NCBI GenBank assembly: GCA_959605475.1
Contig: CAUHFS010000016.1
Coordinates: forward strand, 1-41,917
Direction: 5' to 3'
DNA from: an uncultured Collinsella sp.
GTDB lineage: Bacteria > Actinomycetota > Coriobacteriia > Coriobacteriales > Coriobacteriaceae
Length of the DNA stretch: 41,917 nt
Below the pieces are notes generated by a model, which was not told the DNA's origin, searched no databases, and worked only from the letters and a program-made list of their open reading frames with translations. The number at the start of each line of letters is the position of its first letter. The stretch's first letter is position 1. Below are positions 15,878 through 24,456 of the stretch, piece after piece. The translations under genes and the position numbers were made by a program.

Positions 15878-16792
15878 GAGACCGTTGTCCTGAAGGACCT
15901 TCTTAATCGCCTCGACGTTCTCGCCGGTCATGGCCTTCACCGGGCGCGGCATGGTCGGGCTGTCGAAGATGCCCATGAGGTTCATAGCGGTCTTGAAGGC
16001 GCCGACGCCACCGGCATAGCCCTGGACGCCCGAGGTGACATCCCAAATGTGCGAAATCTCATTGAGGCGATCCTGCTCGGCCTTGACGGTAGCCCAGTCA
16101 CCAGCCTGAGCGGCCTTCCACTGACGCACGTAGCCCTCGGGCTCAACGTTGGCGAGACCCGGGACGGAACCGTCGGCGCCACCGAGGTAGGCGCCGTCGA
16201 CAACAACCTCGTGACCGGTGAGAATGCTCATCGGATGGCCGTTCTTCTCGTTCTCCTGAACGAGGTAGCGGAACGAGATGTCATCACCCGAGGAATCCTT
16301 GACGCCGGCCAGAACGCCCTCGGCGCCGAGCTTGGCAAGGAGCTTCCAGGGGAGCTTGGTGTGAACGCAGACGGGAATGTCATAGGCAAAGATGGGCAGG
16401 TCGAGCTCCTCATGCAGGATGCGGAAGTGCTCCTCAACCTCGGTCATGCCCTGCAGGGCATAGAACGGGCAGGTGGCGACGAGGGCATCGGCGCCCAGCT
16501 CCTGAGCGACCTTGCCGTGCTCGATCATGCGCTCGGTCTCGGTATCGATGATGCCGACCAGAACGGGCACACGGTGGTCGACGATACGAACGGCCTCGGC
16601 GATAATCTGGCGACGACGCTCGTCGGTGGAGAAGACGACCTCGCCCGAGGAGCCCAGGAAGAACAGGCCATCGACGCCGGCATCGATCATGCGGTTGATG
16701 CTTCGCTCAAAGGAGGCAACGTCGAGCTGGTGGTCTTCGGTATCGGGAACAACGACGGGAGGGATAACGCCGGTGAATTTCTGAGTTGCCAC
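15872..16792 (-). CDS. nanA: DHDPS/NAL-family aldolase, probable N-acetylneuraminate lyase
   Basis: 306-residue class I aldolase expected to cleave Neu5Ac into ManNAc and pyruvate. The carboxylate-binding GSSGE (47-51), catalytic Tyr137 in FAYDIP and Schiff-base Lys165 in LAGVKDSSGDD are in place. The start is the GTG at 16792 because AAGGAG lies six bases upstream; no better ATG exists. The motif YDIP replaces the YNIP of typical lyases, so it is not a close E. coli NanA relative, and 2-keto-3-deoxy-gluconate-type aldolase activity is possible. Assignment rests on the nanK, nanE and sat neighbours. Confidence 0.78.
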   Translation of the reverse strand: MATQKFTGVIPPVVVPDTEDHQLDVASFERSINRMIDAGVDGLFFLGSSGEVVFSTDERRRQIIAEAVRIVDHRVPVLVGIIDTETERMIEHGKVAQELGADALVATCPFYALQGMTEVEEHFRILHEELDLPIFAYDIPVCVHTKLPWKLLAKLGAEGVLAGVKDSSGDDISFRYLVQENEKNGHPMSILTGHEVVVDGAYLGGADGSVPGLANVEPEGYVRQWKAAQAGDWATVKAEQDRLNEISHIWDVTSGVQGYAGGVGAFKTAMNLMGIFDSPTMPRPVKAMTGENVEAIKKVLQDNGLL

Positions 16793-16860
16793 AAGAATCT
16801 CCTTAGTTGTCTGGCGGGCGACCCTATGCCACCCACTCTTGTTGGCAGTGTCCAGGCCGT

Positions 16861-17712
16861 CTAGGCCAAAGAACACGGGTAGAACGTTTGGTTAAAGAAG
16901 TCGACGACTTCGTTTTCGAACGCATTGATGCGCTCGTGAGCGTATTTGGCATAGATGATATGCCTCCGGTCACACTCAAGACCGTTGAACACGGCAAACT
17001 GGCCCTTGGGATCGCTCACGGCATCCATAAGCGATGTGCCCATGAGCACCGATCCGCGCACCCGAGACGACAGAGCCTCGAGACCACCGGGAATTGGATT
17101 GGCAACCGCCGTGCAGGCAAGGCCCCGCTCGTCCAGAGCAGAAACCGCCAGCGCGACTCCGCCGCCAAGGCCCTCGCCCCATGCAAAGATGCGGTCGGGG
17201 TCCATGCCATCAAGATTGCGCGCCACCTTCGCCAGCGCGCAACCCCAACGGACGCGCTCGACAAAAGCGGGCGAAGAAATCCCCCGCCGCAGGTCGTCCG
17301 CACCAGCAACATCGTCATCCAGCGCGAGGACGGCATACCCCATGGCGGCAAATCTCGTCATGTGATGCCAGCCGCGCACAGGCCGATCGATGTCGTGGAA
17401 CATCAGGCACAGCGGCACGCGCTCAGATACTCGGGCACGACCGACGGGCTCGATCAAACGAGCGTGAATCGCATCGTCACCGAGCTCAAAGGAAACCTCG
17501 GAGTAGCGGGCATACGGATTGGCGAAATCAATCGCCGTAATGGCCAGACCTTGAATTTCAAGATCCAAAGCACATGCCTCCAAATCAGAAACATCTGCCT
17601 GAACATCACCGTGCCAGTCCCGATATTCAGCGAGCCTTGACGAAACCGTCCCAGGAATCCCCGCAAGCTCGGAGACAATCAGCCCATCGACATTGCTCTC
17701 GCACTTAGACAT
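16861..17712 (-). CDS. Acetyl-xylan-esterase-like protein lacking the catalytic Ser (pseudoesterase)
   Basis: 283-residue protein related to its upstream neighbour (17705-18682), an AXE1-family alpha/beta hydrolase. Aligning the pair shows the nucleophile elbow GASQGGG replaced by GEGLGGG, so the Ser position is Gly181. The oxyanion-side FHGYPGASRSW becomes FHDIDRPVRGW, and the loop CPGQGGPS is lost. The Asp (about 230) and His (259 in YAHERI) positions remain. It is intact and has GGGAGG before its ATG. It overlaps the active gene by eight bases (ATGTCTAA), so the two are made together. A regulatory, binding or heterodimer role is possible; none is shown. Confidence 0.8.
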   Translation of the reverse strand: MSKCESNVDGLIVSELAGIPGTVSSRLAEYRDWHGDVQADVSDLEACALDLEIQGLAITAIDFANPYARYSEVSFELGDDAIHARLIEPVGRARVSERVPLCLMFHDIDRPVRGWHHMTRFAAMGYAVLALDDDVAGADDLRRGISSPAFVERVRWGCALAKVARNLDGMDPDRIFAWGEGLGGGVALAVSALDERGLACTAVANPIPGGLEALSSRVRGSVLMGTSLMDAVSDPKGQFAVFNGLECDRRHIIYAKYAHERINAFENEVVDFFNQTFYPCSLA

Positions 17713-18682
17713 GAGCCTCCCCTCCCTTGCAGAAAAACGGAATGATCAGATCGTCAAAATCCTGAATCTCCTCGTGGCCAAAGCCTTCAAAGAACTCATG
17801 ACGCTTTTCACAGGTCAGGTTGTTATAGACCGCAAACTGCGTCGCTGGCGGACAGACAATATCGGCTGTGCCTGTGCCAAACAGCACAGGGCATTTGACC
17901 ATGGGGGCAAAGTTCTTGGAATCGAAGTACGCCAGCTTGGCATAGGCTTCGTCAATACGAGTCGAGTCCTCGTCAAACCAGCGAGACCAATAGCGCAGGC
18001 CCTCGTAGGCAATGTCGTCGGCATCCAAATCCCAGACCAGGCGGAAATCCGACAGGAAGGGATAGAGGATGGCGGCGCGATTGATAAGCTCGCTGTTAAG
18101 TGCACAGGTCGCAATGCCCAAACCGCCGCCCTGCGACGCGCCGTTCACAAACACACGGGCAAGATCGATGCCCTCGAGCTCGCGAACGATGCGGCACAGG
18201 ATGCGAATATCTTGGTGCAAGCGGACATAGTAGAGGTTGGCCGGATCACCGTCGATACCGGCGACGATATGGCCCGCGACCGTTGTGCCCTCAAATCCAC
18301 CAATGTCCTCGGAGGGACCTCCTTGGCCGGGGCAGTCGAGGGCGATGAGCGCCATGCCCATGCCCGCAAACGACGCCTGCTCAAACCAGCTGCGGCTTGC
18401 ACCCGGATACCCATGGAACTGAAGTACCAATGGCACGGGCTCGTCCGAGACGGGTTTAAGGTACTTGGCATGCAGGCGAGCGCCACACATGCCGGTATAC
18501 CAGAGGTCGAAAAGCTGGCAGGTCACGGCATCGGTGACCGATGCCGCCTCGATCGCATAGTCGAGCTCGACGGCATCGGCCTCGGCCATGCGGTCATTCC
18601 AAAAGAGATCGAAATCTGATGGACGGGGCATGGCGCCTCGATATTCACCAAATTGATGTTGTAGCTCCTGAGCACTTGGCAT
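17705..18682 (-). CDS. Acetyl-xylan-esterase/cephalosporin-C-deacetylase-family hydrolase, possible sialate O-acetylesterase
   Basis: 325-residue AXE1-family alpha/beta hydrolase removing acetyl groups from sugars. The triad is visible: Ser183 in NGASQGGGLG, Asp274 in GTGTADIVCPP, His303 in EGFGHEEI, with FHGYPG near the oxyanion hole. No signal peptide is seen, so it is probably cytosolic. ATG 18682 fits the family N-terminus; AAAGG lies 15 bases upstream, an unusually long spacing. Lying between the sialic-acid importer and nanA, it may deacetylate imported O-acetylated sialic acid; that role is inferred from context. Its partner gene downstream has lost the Ser. Confidence 0.82.
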   Translation of the reverse strand: MPSAQELQHQFGEYRGAMPRPSDFDLFWNDRMAEADAVELDYAIEAASVTDAVTCQLFDLWYTGMCGARLHAKYLKPVSDEPVPLVLQFHGYPGASRSWFEQASFAGMGMALIALDCPGQGGPSEDIGGFEGTTVAGHIVAGIDGDPANLYYVRLHQDIRILCRIVRELEGIDLARVFVNGASQGGGLGIATCALNSELINRAAILYPFLSDFRLVWDLDADDIAYEGLRYWSRWFDEDSTRIDEAYAKLAYFDSKNFAPMVKCPVLFGTGTADIVCPPATQFAVYNNLTCEKRHEFFEGFGHEEIQDFDDLIIPFFCKGGEAHV

Positions 18683-18718
18683 GGCTCGTGAACCCAACCT
18701 TTCGAAAACGCAACGGAG

Positions 18719-18746
18719 GTGCGCCCGGCAAGGGAACCGGGCGCAC
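18719..18746 (-). terminator. Hairpin between satD and the esterase gene
   Basis: GTGCGCCCGG (18719-18728) pairs perfectly with CCGGGCGCAC (18737-18746). On the minus strand the run CTCCGTTGCGTTTT follows, so it is at best a partial terminator. It separates the four transporter genes from the esterase and nan genes. Confidence 0.6.
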
Positions 18747-18762
18747 GGGAGGGAAAGCGAGG

Positions 18763-19590
18763 CTACTCGCCGAGCTTGGGATGCAGCAGCGACGGCGCAG
18801 CGCCGAGCAGCATCTTGGTGTAGGGGTCCTGGGGGTGCTGGAAGACCTGCTTGGCCTCGCCCTGCTCGACGATCTTGCCGCCATTCATAACGATGATGTC
18901 GTCAGAGATATAGCGGACCGTCTGGATGTCATGGCTGATGAACACCATGGCCAGGCCGAGCTCCTTCTTAAGGTCGGTCAGCAGGTTCAGAATCTGCGCG
19001 CGGACCGAAACGTCCAGAGCCGAGGTGGGCTCGTCGGCAATGATGGCATCGGGGTTCAGCGACAGGGCACGGGCAATTGCGACGCGCTGGCGCTGGCCGC
19101 CCGAAAGCTGGCCGGGAAGAACCTCGGCAGCGGAGCTGGGCAGACCGGTGAGCTCCAGGAGCTCCTTGACGCGCTTCTCCTGCTCGGCCTCGGTACCCAG
19201 GTTGTGGACGCGCATGGGGTCGAGCAGCTGCTCGCGAACGACCATGCGGGGATTGAGCGCCGTAGCCGGATTCTGGAACACGACCGAGATGACACGGCCC
19301 ATGTGGCGACGGTCCTCGGCGGTACGCTTGGTTACGTCCTTGCCCTTAAAGTAGACCTTGCCGCTCGTGGGGGCCTGCAGGCCGCACATGACGTTGGCGG
19401 TGGTGGACTTACCGCAACCGGACTCGCCGACGATGCCGATCGTCTGACCGGGCATGAGCCTAATCGTTACACCCTGGACGGCGTGAACCAGGTTGGGGTG
19501 CAGAATCGAGCCGGTACGGGTCCTAAAGGTGACGTGGACGTCATCAAGGAAGATGATCGGCTCGACGCCGTTGACTGCGGTCTCGCTCAT
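18763..19590 (-). CDS. satD: Sialic-acid-type ABC transporter, ATP-binding protein SatD/SiaI
   Basis: 275-residue ATPase with Walker A GESGCGKS, signature LSGGQRQR, Walker B ADEPTSALD and the switch His in ISHDIQ. It is shorter than OppF in this window because it lacks the C-terminal oligopeptide-domain extension with its cysteines; it ends soon after HPQDPYTKMLLGAAPS. The start follows the fused satC gene with no gap (TAGATG), and GGAGGTGATG, almost a full anti-SD match, ends satC. It pairs with the ATPase half of SatC. Peptide transport is the main alternative. Confidence 0.85.
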   Translation of the reverse strand: MSETAVNGVEPIIFLDDVHVTFRTRTGSILHPNLVHAVQGVTIRLMPGQTIGIVGESGCGKSTTANVMCGLQAPTSGKVYFKGKDVTKRTAEDRRHMGRVISVVFQNPATALNPRMVVREQLLDPMRVHNLGTEAEQEKRVKELLELTGLPSSAAEVLPGQLSGGQRQRVAIARALSLNPDAIIADEPTSALDVSVRAQILNLLTDLKKELGLAMVFISHDIQTVRYISDDIIVMNGGKIVEQGEAKQVFQHPQDPYTKMLLGAAPSLLHPKLGE

Positions 19591-21606
19591 CTACATCACC
19601 TCCGCGTGAGGGGTCAAACCATTTGCCTTGAGCACCTCGTCGGGGAGCTCGGAATAGAAGTGCTCGGTGCCGGGCACGCGCTTGAAGACCGGACGGGTGT
19701 CCAGGCCAATGCGCGGATGGCTCGAGCGGGGCGCGAAGCGATCGCCCTTGGGGAAATCGCGCGGGCTCGGAACGGCGCCGGGCACCTGGTGCAGACGGCC
19801 CGAACCGCTCTCGATGGACAGAACGGAGCCCAGAAGACCGCGGGTGTACTCGTGGATCGGGTTGGTGAGCAGCTCCTTGGTGGGCGCCTGCTCGATAACC
19901 TGACCGGCGTACATAACCGTGATGTTATGGGCGACCTCGGCGACCAGCGCCAAGTCATGCGAGACGAAGATCATGGCAAAGCCGAGCTTGGCCTGAAGGT
20001 CGTTGAGCAGCTTGATGACCTGCTTCTGGACGGTAACGTCCAGAGCGGTCGTGGGCTCGTCGCAGATGACCAGCTTGGGGTCGCGGGTAAGGGCCATAGC
20101 GATCAGGACACGCTGACGCTGGCCACCGGAAAGCTCATGCGGGTAGCTCTCGAGCGTACGCTTGGGGTCGAGGCCCACGAGCTCCAGGAGTTCCTCGGCG
20201 CTGCGGGTGCCGCCGCGCTTGGTGAGCTGCTTCATCTGGGCAGAGATGAGCATGGAGGGGTTGAGCGAGGACAGGGCGTCCTGATAGACCATAGCGATAT
20301 CGGTACCGCGCAGGCCGAACCACTCCTTCTTGCTCATCTTGAGCAGGTCGCGGCCCTCCCAGAGGACCTCGCCGGAAAGGTGCTCGTCATCGTCGGTCAG
20401 GCCCATGATGGCCAGCGTGGTGATGGACTTACCGCAACCGGACTCGCCCACCAGGCCCATGGTCTGACCAGGACGGACGTCAAAGTTGACATGGTCGACG
20501 ACGTTGATATCGCCGTGATGCTCAAACTGAATGCAGAAGTCACGGACCGAGAGAATCGGTTCGACAGACTCGTCGGGCACATGGCGATCGTCACGCTTGA
20601 GCTCGACATCGCGCAGGGCGCCAAGGCGAGCGGAGAGGGACTGGGCCTGCTCCTTGTAGGCGCGAACGGGGTCGGAGACCAGCAGGTCGGCCTCGCGACG
20701 CTTGGAGGAATCGGTCGGATCCAGGGCGGCGGAGGGAGCAGCGGCCATGGCGTCGGTAATGCCCTCGGAGAGGATGTTGAGCGCCAGGCAGGTGATCATG
20801 ATGGCCAGGCCCGGGAACAACGCCTGCCACCAACGGCCGGCGAGCACGCCGCCGCGGGCGTCGGCGAGGATGTTGCCCCAGGTAGCGGTGGGCTCCTGGA
20901 TACCAGCGCCGATGAAGGTCAGCGAGGCCTCGAAGATAATGGCGTCGGCGACCAGGGTAACGGTGAAGACCATGATCGGGGCGATGCAGTTACGCAGAAC
21001 ATGCTTGATCAAAATCCACGGAGCCTTGGCGCCGGAAACGATGACCGCGCGGACATAGTCCTCGCCGTACTCGGACACGATGTTGGCGCGCACGATACGG
21101 GCAATCTGCGGAGTGTACATAAAGCCGATGGCGAAGATGATCGACGGCACGGAGTTACCCAGGATGGAGACGAAGACGGCCGCGAGGGCGATGCCCGGGA
21201 TGGACATGATGATGTCCAAGATACGCATGATCGTCTCGGAGACGGCCTTGCGCGAAACCGCTGCAAGGGCGCCCACGACCGAGCCGCAGACCAGAGCCAT
21301 GGCAGTGGCGCCAAAGCCGATAATCAGCGAGTAACGACCACCGTAGAGCATACGCGACAGAATGTCGCGACCCTTATCGTCGGTACCGAAGATAAATCCG
21401 TTGCCGGGAGCCTGGCGAGCCGTAAAGATCTCGACCGGGCTATAGGGGGCAAGAAGGGGCGCCAGAATCGCAGTCAGGGCGACCAGCACCAGCACGACGG
21501 CTGCAATCTTAGAAGACAGCGTCATCTTCTTCCAGCCACCGAGCTTGAGCCCCTTAGAGGCAGCCTTCTCGAGCTGCTCGGTTTGCTTCTCTCGAATCTT
21601 TACCAT
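19591..21606 (-). CDS. satC: Fused permease/ATP-binding protein of sialic-acid-type ABC transporter (SatC/SiaG)
   Basis: 671-residue fusion. Residues 1-290 form a DppC-like permease (first helix about 34-52, FGTDDKGRDI, coupling loop AVIVSGAKAPWILIKHVLRN). A hydrophilic linker of about 55 residues follows. Residues 345-600 form the ATPase with Walker A GESGCGKS (387-394), LSGGQRQR (492-499), CDEPTTALD and VSHDLA. The C-terminal GDRFAPRSSHP replaces the usual GCxFxxRCP, so the Fe-S cysteines are gone. This fused order, as I recall, is that of SatABCD (Haemophilus ducreyi) and SiaEFGI (Corynebacterium glutamicum) sialic-acid importers. The reading frame is continuous, with no sign of frameshift. 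Confidence 0.88.
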   Translation of the reverse strand: MVKIREKQTEQLEKAASKGLKLGGWKKMTLSSKIAAVVLVLVALTAILAPLLAPYSPVEIFTARQAPGNGFIFGTDDKGRDILSRMLYGGRYSLIIGFGATAMALVCGSVVGALAAVSRKAVSETIMRILDIIMSIPGIALAAVFVSILGNSVPSIIFAIGFMYTPQIARIVRANIVSEYGEDYVRAVIVSGAKAPWILIKHVLRNCIAPIMVFTVTLVADAIIFEASLTFIGAGIQEPTATWGNILADARGGVLAGRWWQALFPGLAIMITCLALNILSEGITDAMAAAPSAALDPTDSSKRREADLLVSDPVRAYKEQAQSLSARLGALRDVELKRDDRHVPDESVEPILSVRDFCIQFEHHGDINVVDHVNFDVRPGQTMGLVGESGCGKSITTLAIMGLTDDDEHLSGEVLWEGRDLLKMSKKEWFGLRGTDIAMVYQDALSSLNPSMLISAQMKQLTKRGGTRSAEELLELVGLDPKRTLESYPHELSGGQRQRVLIAMALTRDPKLVICDEPTTALDVTVQKQVIKLLNDLQAKLGFAMIFVSHDLALVAEVAHNITVMYAGQVIEQAPTKELLTNPIHEYTRGLLGSVLSIESGSGRLHQVPGAVPSPRDFPKGDRFAPRSSHPRIGLDTRPVFKRVPGTEHFYSELPDEVLKANGLTPHAEVM

Positions 21607-21609
21607 AAT

Positions 21610-22566
21610 CTACACCGTCCTGATGCGCGGGTTGATGAGCAGGTAGAGCATGTCAACCACGATGTTGATGATGATGAAGGCAAGAGCAACGACGATGACG
21701 ACGCCCTGAACCAGGTTCGCCTCGTTGCCCTGAACGCCCTGCAGAATCGCGGTGCCCATGCCGGGGAGGTTGAAGATAACCTCAATGACGACGGCGCCGC
21801 CCATGAGGTAACCGATCTTAAGACCGAGGGTGGTGACCGGGGTGATCAGCGCATTGCGAAGAACGTTGATGCCGACGACGACCTTCTCGGGAACGCCGGC
21901 GCCGCGAGCCATACGGACATAATCCTTGTCGAGCTCCTCGACCATGGCGGTACGCACGATACGAGTCATCTGGCCCGTCAGCGGAAATGCCAAGGCGATA
22001 GCGGGCATAATCATACGTCCCAGATAGCCAACCGGATTCGTGGTGAAGTGAGGCAGAGCACCCGATGCCGGGAGCACCTTAAGGTAGGAAGAGAACAGCA
22101 GGATCAACAGAACGGCAAGCCAGAACGACGGGGTTGCCAAGCCGGCGATGGAGAAGACGCGGATCACTTGGTCCGGCCATTTGTCGCGATACAGTGCCGC
22201 GATGACGCCGAGCAAAAACGAAACGACCGCACCGATGGCAAGACCGATGAAGGTCAGCTGCATCGTGACGGGCAGGGCCGTGGAGATGCGCTTGGCAACG
22301 GAGTTGCGAGCAGCACCATAGGTGCCCATGTCGCCATGGATCAAATCGCCCATATAGCGCACGTAGCGCACGGGCCAGGGGTCGTCCAGACCATACTTCT
22401 CATGGTACTCGGCAACCGCCTCGGGCGAGGCACCGTCACCCAACGCCGTGTAGGCGGGGTCGGTCTTGGAGAACGACATAAGGAAGAACACCAGGACGGT
22501 GACGCCCAATGCCATGATCGGCAGCGCCACAAGACGCCTTCCAATCAAACGTAGCAAGTTGTTCAC
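21610..22566 (-). CDS. satB: Sialic-acid-type ABC transporter, permease SatB/SiaF
   Basis: 318-residue DppB-like permease with about six membrane helices. The first is in LVALPIMALGVTVLVFFLM, and the periplasmic GDLIHGDMGTYG and the coupling loop RMARGAGVPEKVVVGINVLRN are typical. I chose GTG 22566 because AAAGGGGAG lies just upstream; a TTG further out is the only longer alternative. It lies three bases before satC. A hairpin separates it from the binding-protein gene satA. Confidence 0.88.
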   Translation of the reverse strand: MNNLLRLIGRRLVALPIMALGVTVLVFFLMSFSKTDPAYTALGDGASPEAVAEYHEKYGLDDPWPVRYVRYMGDLIHGDMGTYGAARNSVAKRISTALPVTMQLTFIGLAIGAVVSFLLGVIAALYRDKWPDQVIRVFSIAGLATPSFWLAVLLILLFSSYLKVLPASGALPHFTTNPVGYLGRMIMPAIALAFPLTGQMTRIVRTAMVEELDKDYVRMARGAGVPEKVVVGINVLRNALITPVTTLGLKIGYLMGGAVVIEVIFNLPGMGTAILQGVQGNEANLVQGVVIVVALAFIIINIVVDMLYLLINPRIRTV

Positions 22567-22628
22567 GTTCTCTCCCCTTTCTTTTGTCGGTAGGACCAAC
22601 TGGTATATGAGTACGGATACTCATTACA

Positions 22629-22660
22629 AGACCCGAGCGACATCGTTGCCGCCCGGGTCT
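22629..22660 (-). terminator. Hairpin between satA and satB
   Basis: In minus-strand RNA two 14-base arms (AGACCCGGGCGGCA with TGTCGCTCGGGTCT) pair fully, counting G.U, around the loop ACGA. TGTAATG follows, with no U-tract. It is more likely a 3' stabiliser or processing site than a full terminator. It mirrors the hairpin after oppA. Confidence 0.6.
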
Positions 22661-22723
22661 TTGTTTCAACTATGAGGATGCGGTCCCAACGGCCGACATC
22701 CTGCATACAGACTCAAGCGAGTC

Positions 22724-24337
22724 TTACGCCTTGACGGTCGCAACGCCCCTGAAGGACATGCTCGTCGTGCCGATGCCCTTGAAGCCATCGAGGGCCTCGC
22801 CGTTGGGCGCAGTGGACGGATCGTCCCAGGAAGCGGAGACGGTCTTGACGTGGACAACGGGGTACAGAACGGCGTTGTCGGCAATGATGTCGAAGCACTC
22901 GTTCCACTTCTTCTGCTGCTCGTCGCCCTCAGCGGCAAGAGCCTCGTCCATGAGACCGTGGAGCTTCTGCCACTCAGCGGACTCCTTCCACGGGCAACGG
23001 GTCTGCATCCAGACGTTGTCGCCGTACCACCAGTTGAGCAGCAGGTCGGGGTCGGCGCCGAAGCAGGAAGGATCGCCAGGGGCAAGGAGGATATCGTAGG
23101 CCTCGCCGCCGTCGATGGCAGCGTAAGTGGCCGGCGAGGTATCGGTCTGGATGGTCACATCGAAGCCGAGAGCGTCGAGGTCGTTCTTGACCTGGGCGGC
23201 CATGCCCTTAATCTGCTCGTTGTCGGTGGTGCGCAGGGTGATGGCACCCGGGGTGATGCCAGACTCCTCGATGAGCTTCTTAGCCTTCTTGGCGTCGGTC
23301 TTGTACACCGTGGAAGCCTCATGATAGTTGGTGAAGCTCTTGGGCAGGTAGCAGCTGGCAGCGGTGGCAAGGCCGGCGAAGGTGTTGCTGACCATCTTCT
23401 CGGTGTCGAGCGCATACATGACAGCCTGACGGACCTTGACGTTGTTCCAAGGCTCCTTGGCGACGTTGAACATGATGAAGCGGGTGCCGAAACCCTGAAC
23501 GTTATCGATCTTGCAGCCGGCGCTCTCGAGCTGGTCGACGGCGTCAGCGGTAACGAGCTCCATAACGAGCGTGGAGCCCTCCTGCTGAGCGGTAACGCGA
23601 GCGGTGGGGTCGGTCAGGATGCTGTACTGGATCTTCTTATCCTCGGCAGCATACTCACCGTTGTACTCGGGGTTGGGAACCAGGGTGATCTCGGTATCGG
23701 AGATAGAGTCGTACATCCAGGGGCCGGAGCCGATCGGCTGCTTGGCGCGATCCTCCTCGGTCTGGGTGGCCGGGGTAACGCGGACGATGGCCAGACGATC
23801 CTTGAGCAGGGAGAAGTTGGGGACCTTGGTCTTGACCGTCACGGTGCTGGCGTCCTTGGCCTCGATGGACTCGAAGGGCTGGAAGAACGGAGCATAGGTA
23901 GCGGAAGCGGCGCAAGCGGTGTAGGAGGCAACGACATCGTCAGCGGTGACCTCGGTGCCATCGGAAAACTTGGCGCCCTTGCGGATGGTGACCTCGAAAG
24001 TGGTGTCGTCCACAGACTTGGGATCGTCGGTGGCGAGCTCGTTGAAGGTGCTGTAGTCGTGGTAATCGATGCCGTAGAGGCCCTCGACGACGTGCCAGTT
24101 AGCACCCAGGCCCACAGCGGAGCCGGTGCTGGCGGGATCGAAGCTGGACGGAGCGTAAGCGGAACCAGCGGTGATCACGCCGCCGCCACGGTTGGCGGAA
24201 TCGGTGGAACCGGAAGCGGAACCCTCGTCGTTGGAGCTGCCACCGCAGCCGGTGAGACCAAGCCCTGCGACAGCAGCGACGCTGCCGGTGAGGCCGAGGA
24301 ACGAACGCCTGGACATACCCTTGTTGATGATGGCCAT
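22724..24337 (-). CDS. satA: Sialic-acid-type solute-binding lipoprotein SatA/SiaE
   Basis: 537-residue SBP_bac_5 protein, extracellular and lipid-anchored. The N-terminus has a twin-arginine motif SRRSFLGL, a hydrophobic stretch, and lipobox LTGC with Cys at about 31, then a Gly/Ser linker. It may use Tat export. Family features include IRKGAKFSDGTEVTADDV and NNVKVRQAVMYALDTEKM. I chose ATG 24337 because AGGAGA lies four bases upstream. Sialic acid as ligand is inferred from the fused satC gene and the nan genes downstream. Binding pocket residues cannot be judged by eye. Confidence 0.83.
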   Translation of the reverse strand: MAIINKGMSRRSFLGLTGSVAAVAGLGLTGCGGSSNDEGSASGSTDSANRGGGVITAGSAYAPSSFDPASTGSAVGLGANWHVVEGLYGIDYHDYSTFNELATDDPKSVDDTTFEVTIRKGAKFSDGTEVTADDVVASYTACAASATYAPFFQPFESIEAKDASTVTVKTKVPNFSLLKDRLAIVRVTPATQTEEDRAKQPIGSGPWMYDSISDTEITLVPNPEYNGEYAAEDKKIQYSILTDPTARVTAQQEGSTLVMELVTADAVDQLESAGCKIDNVQGFGTRFIMFNVAKEPWNNVKVRQAVMYALDTEKMVSNTFAGLATAASCYLPKSFTNYHEASTVYKTDAKKAKKLIEESGITPGAITLRTTDNEQIKGMAAQVKNDLDALGFDVTIQTDTSPATYAAIDGGEAYDILLAPGDPSCFGADPDLLLNWWYGDNVWMQTRCPWKESAEWQKLHGLMDEALAAEGDEQQKKWNECFDIIADNAVLYPVVHVKTVSASWDDPSTAPNGEALDGFKGIGTTSMSFRGVATVKA

Positions 24338-24456
24338 GTCTTCTCCTATCAATAGAGAATCTTACCCGGGAGCACCTAGACGTGCCCCCGCGCAACTTGC
24401 GGACGATATATACCTTACCTACCGACGAACCCAACTGAGGTGCCGCGCTCGGCGAC

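Noticed and set aside
15872..16792. Dihydrodipicolinate synthase for lysine synthesis
   Set aside because: The family fits, but neighbours are kinase and epimerase of sialic-acid breakdown, and no lysine genes are near. Kept as an alternative in the entry.
19591..21606. The satC fusion as a sequencing error joining two genes
   Set aside because: The linker is continuous, hydrophilic and stop-free over about 55 residues, and the same fusion order is known in SatC/SiaG proteins.
18541..22554. A plus-strand open frame of more than 1300 codons
   Set aside because: It lies antisense to satB, satC and satD, whose motifs and ribosome sites are clear. Its protein has a low-complexity, His/Asp/Gly-rich make-up typical of the complement of high-G+C genes.
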